From Neobacillus sp. YX16 (GTDB taxonomy: Bacteria; Bacillota; Bacilli; Bacillales; Cytobacillaceae), in assembly GCF_030123505.1 (NCBI RefSeq), contig NZ_CP126115.1:3548001-3612000 (forward strand): a stretch of 64,000 nucleotides of DNA, in the 5' to 3' direction. The position numbers and the translations under genes are program-made. Each line of letters begins with the position of its first letter. Position 1 is the first letter of the stretch. Below are positions 8,685-16,657 of the stretch, in pieces. The notes beneath the pieces were generated by a model. It worked only from the letters and a program-made list of their open reading frames with translations, was not told the DNA's origin and did no database searches.

Positions 8685-9167
8685 TTAATTTGTAAAAATA
8701 GTCGCAATGATTTGGTCGTAGGACATGTCGCTATTAACTGTATATGAACCTGGTCTTAATGCGTTTTGCAGCCCTCTAGCTTCAATATCCTGAGTGAATT
8801 TGAAAGCGTCTGGAATTAATTTTGCTTGAAAGAGTGCGTTAGCGACATCGATACTAGTCATCCCATCAGCAACATTAACTAAGACTTGGGTTACAGCCTT
8901 TTCCTTTTTTTTAGAATCAGCTGGTTTTGTTTCAGTGCTCTTCGCAGCCTGTAAAGTCTTTTCAAGTTCTTCCTTTGTTTGTACGACATAACCTTCAGAT
9001 TCCAGTTTATCCTTCATCTCTGGTGCAGTTAGCTGGACTTTTTCGGAAGATTTAGCTGATGCTTTTTGTGTGGTATTATCATCGGTGAAGTAAACAACAC
9101 CACAAATCGTTGTAGTAATAAGTATTCCTGCTGCAAAGCTGCTCAATAAGTTAATTCGCATTGGCAA
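8685..9167 (-). CDS. Single-TM protein with a short MltG/YceG-like domain
   Basis: A 160-residue protein with one N-terminal TM helix (residues 5-26), a Lys/Glu/Ser-rich linker (about 30-88), and a C-terminal region resembling the N-terminal LysM-like part of endolytic transglycosylase MltG: VNVADGMTSIDVANAL, LIPDAFKFTQDIEARGLQNALRPGSYTV. The catalytic MltG domain is absent, so it is more likely a cell-wall-associated accessory protein than an enzyme. Its start overlaps the end of the upstream gene by 17 bases (translational coupling). The start is TTG with AGGGGG 5 bases upstream; an ATG two codons in is the alternative. Confidence 0.65.
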   Translation of the reverse strand: MPMRINLLSSFAAGILITTTICGVVYFTDDNTTQKASAKSSEKVQLTAPEMKDKLESEGYVVQTKEELEKTLQAAKSTETKPADSKKKEKAVTQVLVNVADGMTSIDVANALFQAKLIPDAFKFTQDIEARGLQNALRPGSYTVNSDMSYDQIIATIFTN

Positions 9168-9534
9168 CTAGTCCCCCTTCATCCTTTATTTTCAGATAAG
9201 GTGTTAGCAGCTGTTCAATTTCAGTTTCTGGTACTTCCTTTTTCTCGGCGATGCTTTCAATAGAGTAATTACGTCTATATAAGTCTATGACTTCACGCAT
9301 AAAAAGCTTTTCGTCTGCAGAAAGATGAATCCCAGCTTCATTTATGACCACTTCTATATCAAGCTCGATATCACGGATTGAGTCTTGAATGCTATTGATT
9401 TCTTTCATAATAGATACATGTACTAAATCAATTTGCTTTTTCTCTACTTTGGAGTCACGATATGACTTAACTAATGAAAACCCTAGCAATATTGCGGAAA
9501 TTAGAAACAATCCAAATAAAGTCCATTCCATCAA
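9151..9534 (-). CDS. Small membrane protein with coiled coil and HTH-like C-terminus
   Basis: A 127-residue protein: TM helix at 3-22, a heptad-like stretch (about 30-70: VEKKQIDLVHVSIMKEINSI), and a C-terminal segment NYSIESIAEKKEVPETEIEQLL that looks like a helix-turn-helix of the sigma-70 region 4 / YozG type. GGAGG precedes TTG (9534) and ATG (9531). It is co-transcribed with the MltG-like gene, whose start overlaps its end. Function unknown; a membrane-bound regulator is possible. Confidence 0.6.
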   Translation of the reverse strand: MMEWTLFGLFLISAILLGFSLVKSYRDSKVEKKQIDLVHVSIMKEINSIQDSIRDIELDIEVVINEAGIHLSADEKLFMREVIDLYRRNYSIESIAEKKEVPETEIEQLLTPYLKIKDEGGLVANAN

Positions 9535-9707
9535 AATATTACCTCCTTGTTTTTAATAGAACAACACAAGAATCTATTATACATCCAAAATAAATAAATT
9601 TCGATTTTATTCTACAAAATACATCAAAAGTCTGAGGGATTTGTCAAAAATCGGAGAATAAGGAATTCAATTGTTATATTTTTTTGAGCTTTTGTTTAGA
9701 CAAAGAA

Positions 9708-9730
9708 AAGCACCCAGAAACTGGGCGCTT
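9708..9730 (-). terminator. Terminator of the DinB-family gene
   Basis: AAGCGCCCAG TTT CTGGGTGCTT hairpin followed by TTTCTTTG on the minus strand, just after the stop at 9755. Confidence 0.85.
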
Positions 9731-9754
9731 ACCTATAAAAAGACTATGTCATTC

Positions 9755-10258
9755 TTAGATAGTCGGTGCTTCCATTCCCATCAGGCTCCATTCTTCTCTT
9801 GAAGGACCATAAATTCCAGGAACCTGTATACCTGCTTGACGCATTAGCACTGTCATTTGCCCGCGATGATGAACAATATGCTTGATGAGCATATTAAGCA
9901 TTGCGGCCCTTGGCAGTTCCATTCCAAATACGTTTTTCATTTCACTTAAAGTTTGATCTGTCCATTGTTCACCTATAGCCTTACTGGTGTTAGCACTAAC
10001 ATTTCTAAATGTCTCAGCAATCTCCCTAGCAGAGGTCGGAATATTGTTTTCGTCTTTTACCGCTTCAACGGTTACACCAAATTCCATGAGCATTCCTGGT
10101 GTACTTGAAACAATATGCCAAGCGATTGCACCTAATGTGCGGTCGTCTGCTGAAACTTTTTGTTGTAGCGACTCATCTGTTAAGGCATCTAACACCTTTT
10201 GAGTTGAAGCTGCTTCTTGATTCCATTCATCGATAAAATGTGAGATTGAAGTATACAT
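9755..10258 (-). CDS. DinB family (DinB/YfiT-like) metal-binding protein
   Basis: A 167-residue four-helix bundle protein. The three histidines expected to bind a divalent metal are visible: AWHIV in the N-terminal half and KHIVHHRGQM near the C-terminus. Relatives include DinB, YfiT and bacillithiol S-transferase BstA; the exact reaction cannot be read from the sequence. The ATG at 10258 is used because TGGAGG lies just upstream; the longer frame lacks a ribosome site. Single-gene unit. Confidence 0.85.
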   Translation of the reverse strand: MYTSISHFIDEWNQEAASTQKVLDALTDESLQQKVSADDRTLGAIAWHIVSSTPGMLMEFGVTVEAVKDENNIPTSAREIAETFRNVSANTSKAIGEQWTDQTLSEMKNVFGMELPRAAMLNMLIKHIVHHRGQMTVLMRQAGIQVPGIYGPSREEWSLMGMEAPTI

Positions 10259-10438
10259 TCTTTTTCCTCCATAACAATTTGTTTTTATGTACAGTAGCAT
10301 AATATACCATTTCTACCCATTACACAAAATTTCTCACCTAGATTTCTTTTGATTCCCAAAAAGTACGCACCATGTTAGAATCATTACGTTGTAAATGTTG
10401 CTACAAATCTATCAAACACAGATTAACGGTGGTGTCGT

Positions 10439-11590
10439 GTGAAAGAGTCTGTATTAATTCAAAATAAAAGAAGACTTAAGCTTAATCTAAGCTTTCTAAA
10501 AAAGGACATAGTTTTTACCATTTCTCTTGTTTTAGCAATGGGAAGCTGTTTGTTTCAATCTCCTAAAATTGACTATCTTAATTTTCCTGTATTGATTAGT
10601 TTATTTAACCTTATGTTAGCCATCAAGGCTTTCGAGGAATTAAGAGTATTAGACAAATTCGCTATTTCGATAATAAATAAGTGCAATAATAGTAAATCGG
10701 TATCTGCCATTCTTATCTTGTTATGTTTTTTCAGCTCCATGCTTGTCACAAATGATGTGGCGTTACTAACATTCGTGCCACTGACCCTTGTTATTAGCAG
10801 GAAAACGAAAATGCCCATGTTAGATACCGTTATCCTTCAAACCATTGCTGCAAATATCGGCAGCAGTCTAACGCCCATGGGAAATCCGCAAAATTTGTTT
10901 ATTTATACTTTTTATGGAATTAAACCGGTGCCCTTTTTCATGACGGTTCTTTCACTAGCTATTCTTGGTATTATCTCCCTATATTTCTTCATGCGAAGAC
11001 TAGAAAGAAAAGAATTGAAGGTAGAAATGGCTCCGATCCAGATGACGGATTCAAAGAAAACATTAGCTTGGAGCGTGATTTTACTCATCATCCTCGCCTC
11101 CATTTTTGGTGTAATCCCTTCCGAGGCTGCATTTATTATTACATTAATGACTGCTGTGATTTTGAATCATCAACTTTTGTTTAAAATGGATTATTTGCTA
11201 CTGTTAACCTTTATCTGTTTTTTCATTTTTGTAGGAAATATATCCAATACAAATGCCGTCCATACACTGGCAAATGCTAATTTGAAAGACTCTGCATCGA
11301 TTTTTTTCAATTCTATTCTTTTAAGCCAATTTATTAGTAATGTCCCTGCTTCCATTCTTTTGGCAGAATTCACACCTAATTGGAAACCGTTATTATTGGG
11401 AGTAAATATCGGGGGATTAGGGACGATTATTGCTTCGATGGCAAGTGTGATTTCCTATAAATTGTATATTCAATCCTATCCACACGAAGGTAAAAAATAT
11501 TTACTAAAGTTTAGCTTATACAACTTTTCTTTTTTAGCCTTTTTTACCTTGATTCCATACGTAATTTTTAAAATCCTAAAAATCTTCTAA
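10439..11590 (+). CDS. SLC13/CitMHS-type anion permease
   Basis: A 383-residue membrane protein with about ten helices, of the ion transporter superfamily (SLC13 / citrate-transporter-like). Seen: TNDVALLTFVPL in the first half and the mirrored FISNVPASILL in the second, the Asn-rich hairpin signatures (SNT/NVP) that bind sodium and carboxylate in this fold, plus SSLTPMGNPQN. Start is GTG with a weak ribosome site, so the N-terminus is uncertain. The substrate (dicarboxylate, citrate, arsenite or other anion) is not determined. Confidence 0.8.
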   Translation: MKESVLIQNKRRLKLNLSFLKKDIVFTISLVLAMGSCLFQSPKIDYLNFPVLISLFNLMLAIKAFEELRVLDKFAISIINKCNNSKSVSAILILLCFFSSMLVTNDVALLTFVPLTLVISRKTKMPMLDTVILQTIAANIGSSLTPMGNPQNLFIYTFYGIKPVPFFMTVLSLAILGIISLYFFMRRLERKELKVEMAPIQMTDSKKTLAWSVILLIILASIFGVIPSEAAFIITLMTAVILNHQLLFKMDYLLLLTFICFFIFVGNISNTNAVHTLANANLKDSASIFFNSILLSQFISNVPASILLAEFTPNWKPLLLGVNIGGLGTIIASMASVISYKLYIQSYPHEGKKYLLKFSLYNFSFLAFFTLIPYVIFKILKIF

Positions 11591-11598
11591 TTCCATTT

Positions 11599-11721
11599 AT
11601 GGCAAAAGGAACAAGAAAGATTGCAGAAGAAATGGGTACTGATCATATTGATACGGTCGGTGAACAAAATGTCTTCAACGTAAACGAAGATACTAATTGT
11701 TTAATAATTTATCCACTATAA
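11599..11721 (+). pseudogene. Remnant of a GMC oxidoreductase C-terminal region (40 codons)
   Basis: The short frame translates to a piece with RKIAEEMGTDHIDTVGE, which matches KEIMKEMGADHIDTMEE in the intact GMC dehydrogenase at 56451-58166 of this window, then diverges after a few residues. No ribosome site and no FAD motif are present, so it is read as a gene relic left when a dehydrogenase gene was lost. It lies 0.75 kb upstream of a c-type cytochrome gene, the usual partner of such dehydrogenases. The match is short; chance similarity is unlikely but possible. Confidence 0.6.
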
Positions 11722-11766
11722 ACCATTTGCTTTCCTTATTTTTAGGAATGCAAATGGTTTTTTATT
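11720..11766 (+). terminator. Terminator after the SLC13 gene / GMC remnant
   Basis: AAACCATTTGC / GCAAATGGTTT stem with an internal TCCT/AGGA pairing and a T6 tract. Confidence 0.82.
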
Positions 11767-11859
11767 TGTAAAAATTTACACAATCAGTTTTTCGACTAAA
11801 AACATCACATACGTACATAGTAAAAATATTCCCAATAAAATGATGCGAGGAGTAATCAT

Positions 11860-12138
11860 ATGAAAACCATATGGAAAATAACATTATTAACTATACTTTC
11901 AATAGGTTTATTATCAGGATGTAACTCTGCAGAAAAGAGAGATTCATTAAATCAAGAAAATGATGTAAATTTCCGTCCTGTTCGGAATGAACGTAAAACA
12001 AACGTAAATGAAAGTAACAATGATTATAAAAATCAAGAAAACAGACGTTTCTTACATGATGAAAGCCCTGAGCAAACAGATGATGAAATGGAAAAAGGCA
12101 ACGATCTTGAATTTAATAAAAACAGAGGTGCGGAATAA
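11860..12138 (+). CDS. Small lipoprotein, unknown function
   Basis: A 92-residue protein with a signal peptide (1-20) and lipobox LLSGC, then a very polar Asn/Glu/Asp/Lys-rich tail without recognisable domain. The ribosome site GAGGAG is well placed. Its order (lipoprotein, small membrane protein, cytochrome c) suggests a three-gene unit reading rightwards. Exported lipoprotein; role unknown. Confidence 0.75.
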   Translation: MKTIWKITLLTILSIGLLSGCNSAEKRDSLNQENDVNFRPVRNERKTNVNESNNDYKNQENRRFLHDESPEQTDDEMEKGNDLEFNKNRGAE

Positions 12139-12177
12139 ACCTTTGAATGTAAGCCGTACTATGGCAGGAGGAAAAAA

Positions 12178-12450
12178 ATGAGCAGTCATATAGAATCCGA
12201 ATTATCATTGTTAAGTGAGCTCTTCTTATCAATCTTGTTAACAGCATGTGTAGCCATTTATTTATTCAAAACTTTTGAGACTTTTCCCTGGCTACCCTTT
12301 ATTGGGATTCCCATAGGGTTAGCAATAATTGTAGCTTGTTGGGAGAGGAAAAAACACAGTTGGAATATGTTTATTACTGGGTTATTGCTAAGTAGCGTTG
12401 TCTGGTCTATCGCATTCAATTTGTCCTCTCTTCTAGAAATATTTCATTAA
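12178..12450 (+). CDS. Small membrane protein (90 aa), unknown function
   Basis: Three predicted TM helices (about 14-30, 36-53, 64-85) and no known motif. GGAGG lies 6-8 bases before the ATG. It sits 39 bases after the lipoprotein gene and 21 before the cytochrome gene, so it is probably co-transcribed with them. Confidence 0.7.
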   Translation: MSSHIESELSLLSELFLSILLTACVAIYLFKTFETFPWLPFIGIPIGLAIIVACWERKKHSWNMFITGLLLSSVVWSIAFNLSSLLEIFH

Positions 12451-12471
12451 AAAACCTGTGGGGGATTTCAC

Positions 12472-12825
12472 ATGAAAAAACTATTGGCCACTTCTGGAAT
12501 CAATATCCTATTAGCAGGATGTCTTGTATTTTTACTCTTTTATTACGAAGGACCTGAGCATGCTGCCAAAGCGGGCGGTAAAACAGCGGGTGGCGAAACC
12601 GCCTCTATTGAGAAAGCCGAAGAAATTGCAAGCACCTCCTGTATGACCTGTCATGGAGAAAATCTAAAAGGTGGAGCTGGTCCTGCTTTAGATAAAATTG
12701 GTTCAAAGTATGCCCAAAACGATATCGAAAACATTATTAAAAATGGGAAAGGCGCTATGCCTGGTGGCGTAATCACCCCAGATGAAGCAAAAATTGTTGC
12801 AGAATGGTTGGTACAGAAAAAGTAA
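12472..12825 (+). CDS. Membrane-anchored small cytochrome c (c550/c551 type)
   Basis: A 117-residue class I cytochrome c. Seen: an N-terminal hydrophobic anchor (about 7-25), a Gly/Lys/Ala linker, the heme site C57-M-T-C60-H61 and the distal ligand M96 in GAMPGG. The N-terminus contains LLAGC, but it is followed by more hydrophobic residues, so a TM anchor is more likely than a lipid anchor. It would carry electrons at the outer face of the membrane to an oxidase, like CccA/CccB of B. subtilis. A decayed GMC dehydrogenase lies upstream, which may have been its donor. Confidence 0.88.
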   Translation: MKKLLATSGINILLAGCLVFLLFYYEGPEHAAKAGGKTAGGETASIEKAEEIASTSCMTCHGENLKGGAGPALDKIGSKYAQNDIENIIKNGKGAMPGGVITPDEAKIVAEWLVQKK

Positions 12826-12939
12826 CATTATTTTTTTATTAACAAATCTCACCTCGTTAACATAACGGGTTCCGTTGTGAGGGAGAAAACATTAATTTAA
12901 CAAATGAATAAACATTCTAATTATTAGTAAAATTGAATG

Positions 12940-12970
12940 AAAAAAGGCAACTGTACTGTCTGCCTTTTTT
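12940..12970. terminator. Bidirectional terminator
   Basis: AAAAAAGGCA / TGCCTTTTTT stem with an 11-base loop; T tracts on both strands. It follows the cytochrome c unit. Confidence 0.82.
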
Positions 12971-13010
12971 GAATAATGCCTTAATTGTTTGTTAAAACGA
13001 AATTTTACAG

Positions 13011-13113
13011 GTATCGTTCCAATTACACTCCGTTTTCTCCATTTAAGGGAACGATTCTCGAAGTATTGTTCCCTATAACCTCCTTTTCGCCTTTCAAGGG
13101 AACGATTCCTAAC
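13011..13113. repeat. Two tandem copies of a ~51-bp hairpin repeat
   Basis: Unit 1 (13011-13062) and unit 2 (13063-13113) align along their length, sharing GTATcGTTCC at the left and AAGGGAACGATTC at the right. Within each unit the ends are inverted (ATCGTTCC / GGGAACGAT), so each can form a hairpin with a pyrimidine-rich loop. No coding potential. Confidence 0.65.
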
Positions 13114-13291
13114 AAGAAATCTTTAAAGTTTTTTTATTTAGCCCTTCGATTCGTTTAGCAGAAAAATTAGAAAGTAGATTAACAAACCAATTTAATACCG
13201 ACTAATATTTATTATCAACCATAAAAAATCTTAAGTTGTATAAATGTTGGTTAATGATGATTTTTTGATGGAATTATTTAATATAAGGATT

Positions 13292-13792
13292 TTACCAATC
13301 GGCACAGTACACCATATAGTGGGTATCAAAATTGAAATTTTTGAGGAGATTTTCAAGAATCGTTTTGGTCCTGTCTACTTCCCAGTAATAATAATCATCA
13401 TAAGAGGTACTTCCGAAAAATGGACCTGTCCTTGTGGGTAATTCATTATGTGGTGTTTTTCGCTTTAATAAAACGTCTACGCATGAGGTATATAATTCCT
13501 GCAGGTTTTCCTTTGATACTTCATAGGAGCACATATCATCTTTTCCATTTTGGACAGTTTCAACAAACCAATGATGAATTTGATTTGCTTTTCGCCATGT
13601 AGCAATTTCAGTTCGAAGACACCGCCAGGAGAAATCTAATTCCTCAAAGTGCTTAATGTGATCCTTTATCTTCTCATAGATAGCGCCCTTTGCTGCTTCT
13701 AGCTCACTTAGATGGATGTCAGCTGAACGAATTTCAGTCAATTTCATTCCTTCAATCCTTGGAAAAGAATATAAATGCATATCAAGTCCCAT
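13292..13792 (-). CDS. Conserved hypothetical protein (MGLDM / WRKANxIHxWFV family)
   Basis: A 166-residue soluble protein. It begins MGLDMHLY and contains the motif ATWRKANQIHHWFVETVQ near residue 65, followed by a DDMCSYEVSKENLQEL segment. This combination is familiar from uncharacterised proteins of phages and bacteria. The start has GGAGG 6 bases upstream. The stop lies close to the tandem repeat. Function unknown. Confidence 0.7.
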   Translation of the reverse strand: MGLDMHLYSFPRIEGMKLTEIRSADIHLSELEAAKGAIYEKIKDHIKHFEELDFSWRCLRTEIATWRKANQIHHWFVETVQNGKDDMCSYEVSKENLQELYTSCVDVLLKRKTPHNELPTRTGPFFGSTSYDDYYYWEVDRTKTILENLLKNFNFDTHYMVYCADW

Positions 13793-14145
13793 TATTATCC
13801 TCCAAAAAATATAATTTTTAAATAGAAAATCTTCTAGTAAACTTGTATGATTTTTTTGATAAACACCTCCTATAAATAAAGAAAGATTTTAATTGGATAA
13901 ACATGATAAAAAAAGGAAATGAGAATCAGCTTTTTAAAATACGTTGGAAATCAAAATGAAGATATTTAGAGGAGTAATTGAAGAGTACTGAATAATAACA
14001 GAAGTATAGCACTATAAGATTAGATCGGATATATAATAATTAATAATTCACAAAACTGTAAAACTTCAGAGCATAAACTATCCACCCATGGACAAAAAAT
14101 AGCGCTTTGTCCAAGGGCGGTGTCAGCAGCACTTGAAGGAACTTT
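13793..14145. other. AT-rich intergenic region with a small repeat element
   Basis: There is no convincing gene; two frames of 11 and 18 codons lack support. The right end (about 14083-14135) has a GGACAAA / TTTGTCC inverted repeat followed by TCCAAGGGCGGTGTCAG, which resembles the element at 16577-16644. The promoter of the leftward gene at 13792 must lie here but is not clear. Confidence 0.4.
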
Positions 14146-14622
14146 TTATATCGTTAGTCCCTTCTTCTTTGCGTTCTCATCTAATGCTACTCCAATAGCC
14201 ACCCCAAAAATCATACCTAAAGGGAATCCCATGGCAAGATTATCTAAAAGGAGCAGTCCAAATACCAAACCTAAACTCATACCGATGGACATGTAAATTG
14301 CCAAATAGGTACCTTCTCTTACCAATTTATGTTCTTTTTGTAAATGCAAAATAATTTTAGTCACTCTCTGTTGATATTCCTTAAATTCTTGTTTTTCAAG
14401 ATGACCGTGTTTATTCTTCAGTTCCTCAACTAGTCTACTTAACTCCAAAAGGTTGTCCCTACACTCTTCACAGTCCTCCGAAAAAGATTCCAATCTTTTT
14501 ATGATACGTATTAATTGACTAATATTTAGCCTTTTACTGTTTTTATCCCCTATTTCACCAGATAATTCTTCAAGATCTTGGATGAGCCTATCAAATAATT
14601 TTTTATCCATTATTCTCGGCAC
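14146..14622 (-). CDS. Coiled-coil protein with C-terminal glycine-rich membrane hairpin
   Basis: A 158-residue protein. Residues 1-105 are charged and helical with a CEEC motif near 55-58. Residues 108-150 form two hydrophobic helices rich in glycine (SIGMSLGLVFGLLL and GFPLGMIFGVAIGVAL, glycine-zipper-like). The tail is KKKG. Start uncertain: GTG at 14622 has AGAGG only 2 bases upstream, while the ATG at 14610 has it too far away. Function unknown. Confidence 0.6.
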   Translation of the reverse strand: MPRIMDKKLFDRLIQDLEELSGEIGDKNSKRLNISQLIRIIKRLESFSEDCEECRDNLLELSRLVEELKNKHGHLEKQEFKEYQQRVTKIILHLQKEHKLVREGTYLAIYMSIGMSLGLVFGLLLLDNLAMGFPLGMIFGVAIGVALDENAKKKGLTI

Positions 14623-14850
14623 TTCCTCTCTACTATTTCTTCTTTACTTAACAAAACATAAGCAGGTCTATGGAAATGAATAAATTCAAATTCACAAAAC
14701 CACCCCCATATTAATTCTACTCCTTTTACTTGAATCATTTCATTTGAAAACTTAGAAATACTCAAAAACTTTGAAACCATGATTTATTTCACATACAACT
14801 CATTCTTGATAATTTAGAATATTCTTTAAAAATAGAAATCAGGTGAAGGA

Positions 14851-16512
14851 ATGACATTAGTAAAAGCATATTCGGATGTAGAGGTATTATTAAACTCTTT
14901 TAGCTCTCTTGGCATGGACTGTTTCTTTGGCAGTGATACCCAAGTATTTATGGTCTCAAAAGATTCTAAAGTCCGATATTATCAGATGATGCATGAGCAG
15001 GCTGCCGTTCACGCTGCTGATGGTTACGCACGAACAACAGGTAAGCCAGGGGTAGTCCTGCTTACATCCGCTTCCGGTATCACCAATGGAATTACAGGGA
15101 TTGCAACCGCCTTTAGTGACTCCGTACCGTTAGTCATTATAGCAGGTCAACTTGGGCAGGATACGCTAAAAAAAGAAGCACTTCAAGAATTAGATATTTC
15201 AGGTCTCACAATAGCCATTACTAAGCACGCATTTAAAATTAACGCCATTAATGGTCTTAAAGATGTTCTAAAAAAAGCAAGAGCGATAGCAGCTAATGAC
15301 AGACCAGGTCCTGTTTTAATTGAACTCACCACGGATACTACTGTAAAGGATCTTCCAAACCAGCGTCATAGTCCAACAAAAGTTCATCAGACCAATTTAG
15401 AAAAATCAATTGAAATCGCAAAAAATTTAATTGAAAATGCCAGAAAACCTGTACTCTTTGTCGGTGGCGGTATTATTGCTTCGGGAGCAGCACACGAATT
15501 AAGAGAGATAGTGGAACGGTCTCGAATCCCGGTCGTAAGTTCCCTTTTGGGAATTGGCTCAATGGAAGCAGGAAACCCATTATACTTAGGGATGTTAGGG
15601 ATGCATGGGACATTCGCTGCCAATAAAGCTGTACACCATGCTGACCTTTTAATTTGTATTGGAGTTCGTTTTAGTGACCGTGTGACAGGAAGAATTAGCG
15701 GTTTTTCACCACAGTCGAAAAAGATTCATGTTGATATTGACCCTGCTGAAATCAATAAAATTATTGCTGTAGATTTACCTGTTGTCAGCGATGCAAAAGA
15801 GTTCATTCTTAATATAAAAAATAAACTAGATTATCAACAAATAAAAAGAAATACGGAAATTTGGACAAACGAACTGGTGGAATGGAAACGGACAGTTCCT
15901 CGATTTGATAAATCAAATAGTCTGCTTAAACCTCAAACGGTAATCCGATTATTAAATGACTATTCCAATCAAGATACCGTGGTAGTTACAGATGTGGGAC
16001 AGCATCAAATATGGACCGCTCATCATTATGCATTTACTCAGCCTAGAACTCTCATTACATCCGGCGGTTTAGGAACGATGGGCTACGGACTGCCGGCAGC
16101 TATTGGAGCAGCGGCCGCGCATCCTGGAAAATCCATTATTTGTGTATCTGGAGATGGAAGCTTTCAAATGAACCTCCAGGAGTTAATTACAATAGCAAAG
16201 TATCAGCTTCCGATTAAAATTGCAATTCTAAATAATGGCTATCTAGGTATGGTGCGTCAATGGCAGGAACTGTTTTATCAGGGAAGATATTCAGCAGTCA
16301 AAATGATTTCTCCTGAATTCGCACAGCTCGCTCAAGCTTATGGTGTAGCAGGTTTTAAAGCCAAGACTGAAGAAGAAGCCCGTGCGATAATTGCGGAGGG
16401 CTTTCAGCGTACAGGACCTGTTCTCCTGGAGTTTAATATAATAGAAGAAGAAAACGTCTATCCGATGGTACCACCAAACCAAAACAACCATCAAACCATA
16501 CTATCTCACTAA
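14851..16512 (+). CDS. Acetolactate synthase large-subunit-like ThDP enzyme (stand-alone)
   Basis: A 553-residue thiamine-diphosphate enzyme. Seen: catalytic Glu49 in MHEQAAVHAADGYAR; the ThDP/Mg motif SGDGSFQMNLQEL; and NNGYLGMVRQWQELFYQGRYS, which is diagnostic of acetohydroxyacid synthases (pyruvate to acetolactate). The usual N-terminal FGYPGG segment is replaced by FFGSDTQVFMV, so the active-site entry differs from housekeeping IlvB. No ilvN, ilvC or alsD is nearby and no T-box was seen upstream. It may be a paralogue with a different 2-oxoacid substrate or a catabolic acetolactate synthase. The ATG is preceded by AGGTGAAGGA. Confidence 0.82.
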   Translation: MTLVKAYSDVEVLLNSFSSLGMDCFFGSDTQVFMVSKDSKVRYYQMMHEQAAVHAADGYARTTGKPGVVLLTSASGITNGITGIATAFSDSVPLVIIAGQLGQDTLKKEALQELDISGLTIAITKHAFKINAINGLKDVLKKARAIAANDRPGPVLIELTTDTTVKDLPNQRHSPTKVHQTNLEKSIEIAKNLIENARKPVLFVGGGIIASGAAHELREIVERSRIPVVSSLLGIGSMEAGNPLYLGMLGMHGTFAANKAVHHADLLICIGVRFSDRVTGRISGFSPQSKKIHVDIDPAEINKIIAVDLPVVSDAKEFILNIKNKLDYQQIKRNTEIWTNELVEWKRTVPRFDKSNSLLKPQTVIRLLNDYSNQDTVVVTDVGQHQIWTAHHYAFTQPRTLITSGGLGTMGYGLPAAIGAAAAHPGKSIICVSGDGSFQMNLQELITIAKYQLPIKIAILNNGYLGMVRQWQELFYQGRYSAVKMISPEFAQLAQAYGVAGFKAKTEEEARAIIAEGFQRTGPVLLEFNIIEEENVYPMVPPNQNNHQTILSH

Positions 16513-16513
16513 C

Positions 16514-16556
16514 AAAAAACGCCAAACCCTCGTATATTTAAGGTTTGGCGTTTTTC
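16514..16556 (+). terminator. Rho-independent terminator of the acetolactate synthase gene
   Basis: AAAAACGCCAAACC / GGTTTGGCGTTTTT stem with a 12-13-base loop starting directly after the stop codon. Confidence 0.9.
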
Positions 16557-16576
16557 TTAGTGATAAAGAATGCGCA

Positions 16577-16644
16577 ATCCAACTGTCCACCTCAGGCGGA
16601 CAATGTCCACGGACGGTGACAGGCACCAAAATAGGCACCAAAAT
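16577..16644. repeat. Small dispersed repeat with 12-bp tandem duplication
   Basis: Contains the palindrome TGTCCACCTCAGGCGGACA, then TGTCCACGGACGGTGACAGGCACC, ending in two exact copies of AGGCACCAAAAT (16621-16632 and 16633-16644). The TGTCCAnGGnCGGTGnCAG part recurs at about 14107-14126 in this window. Confidence 0.5.
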
Positions 16645-16657
16645 AAATGGCATTCAA

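Larger units (their letters stand above)
12826..13291. other. Intergenic region with terminator and tandem hairpin repeats
   Basis: A 466-base gap without a credible gene. It holds a CTCAC...GTGAG imperfect hairpin (about 12848-12880), the terminator at 12940-12970, and the tandem repeat at 13011-13113. The rest is AT-rich. Confidence 0.5.

Noticed and set aside
13906..13960. 18-codon frame in the 13.8-14.1 kb gap
   Set aside because: It has a possible ribosome site, but it is too short and its product has no resemblance to anything I know.
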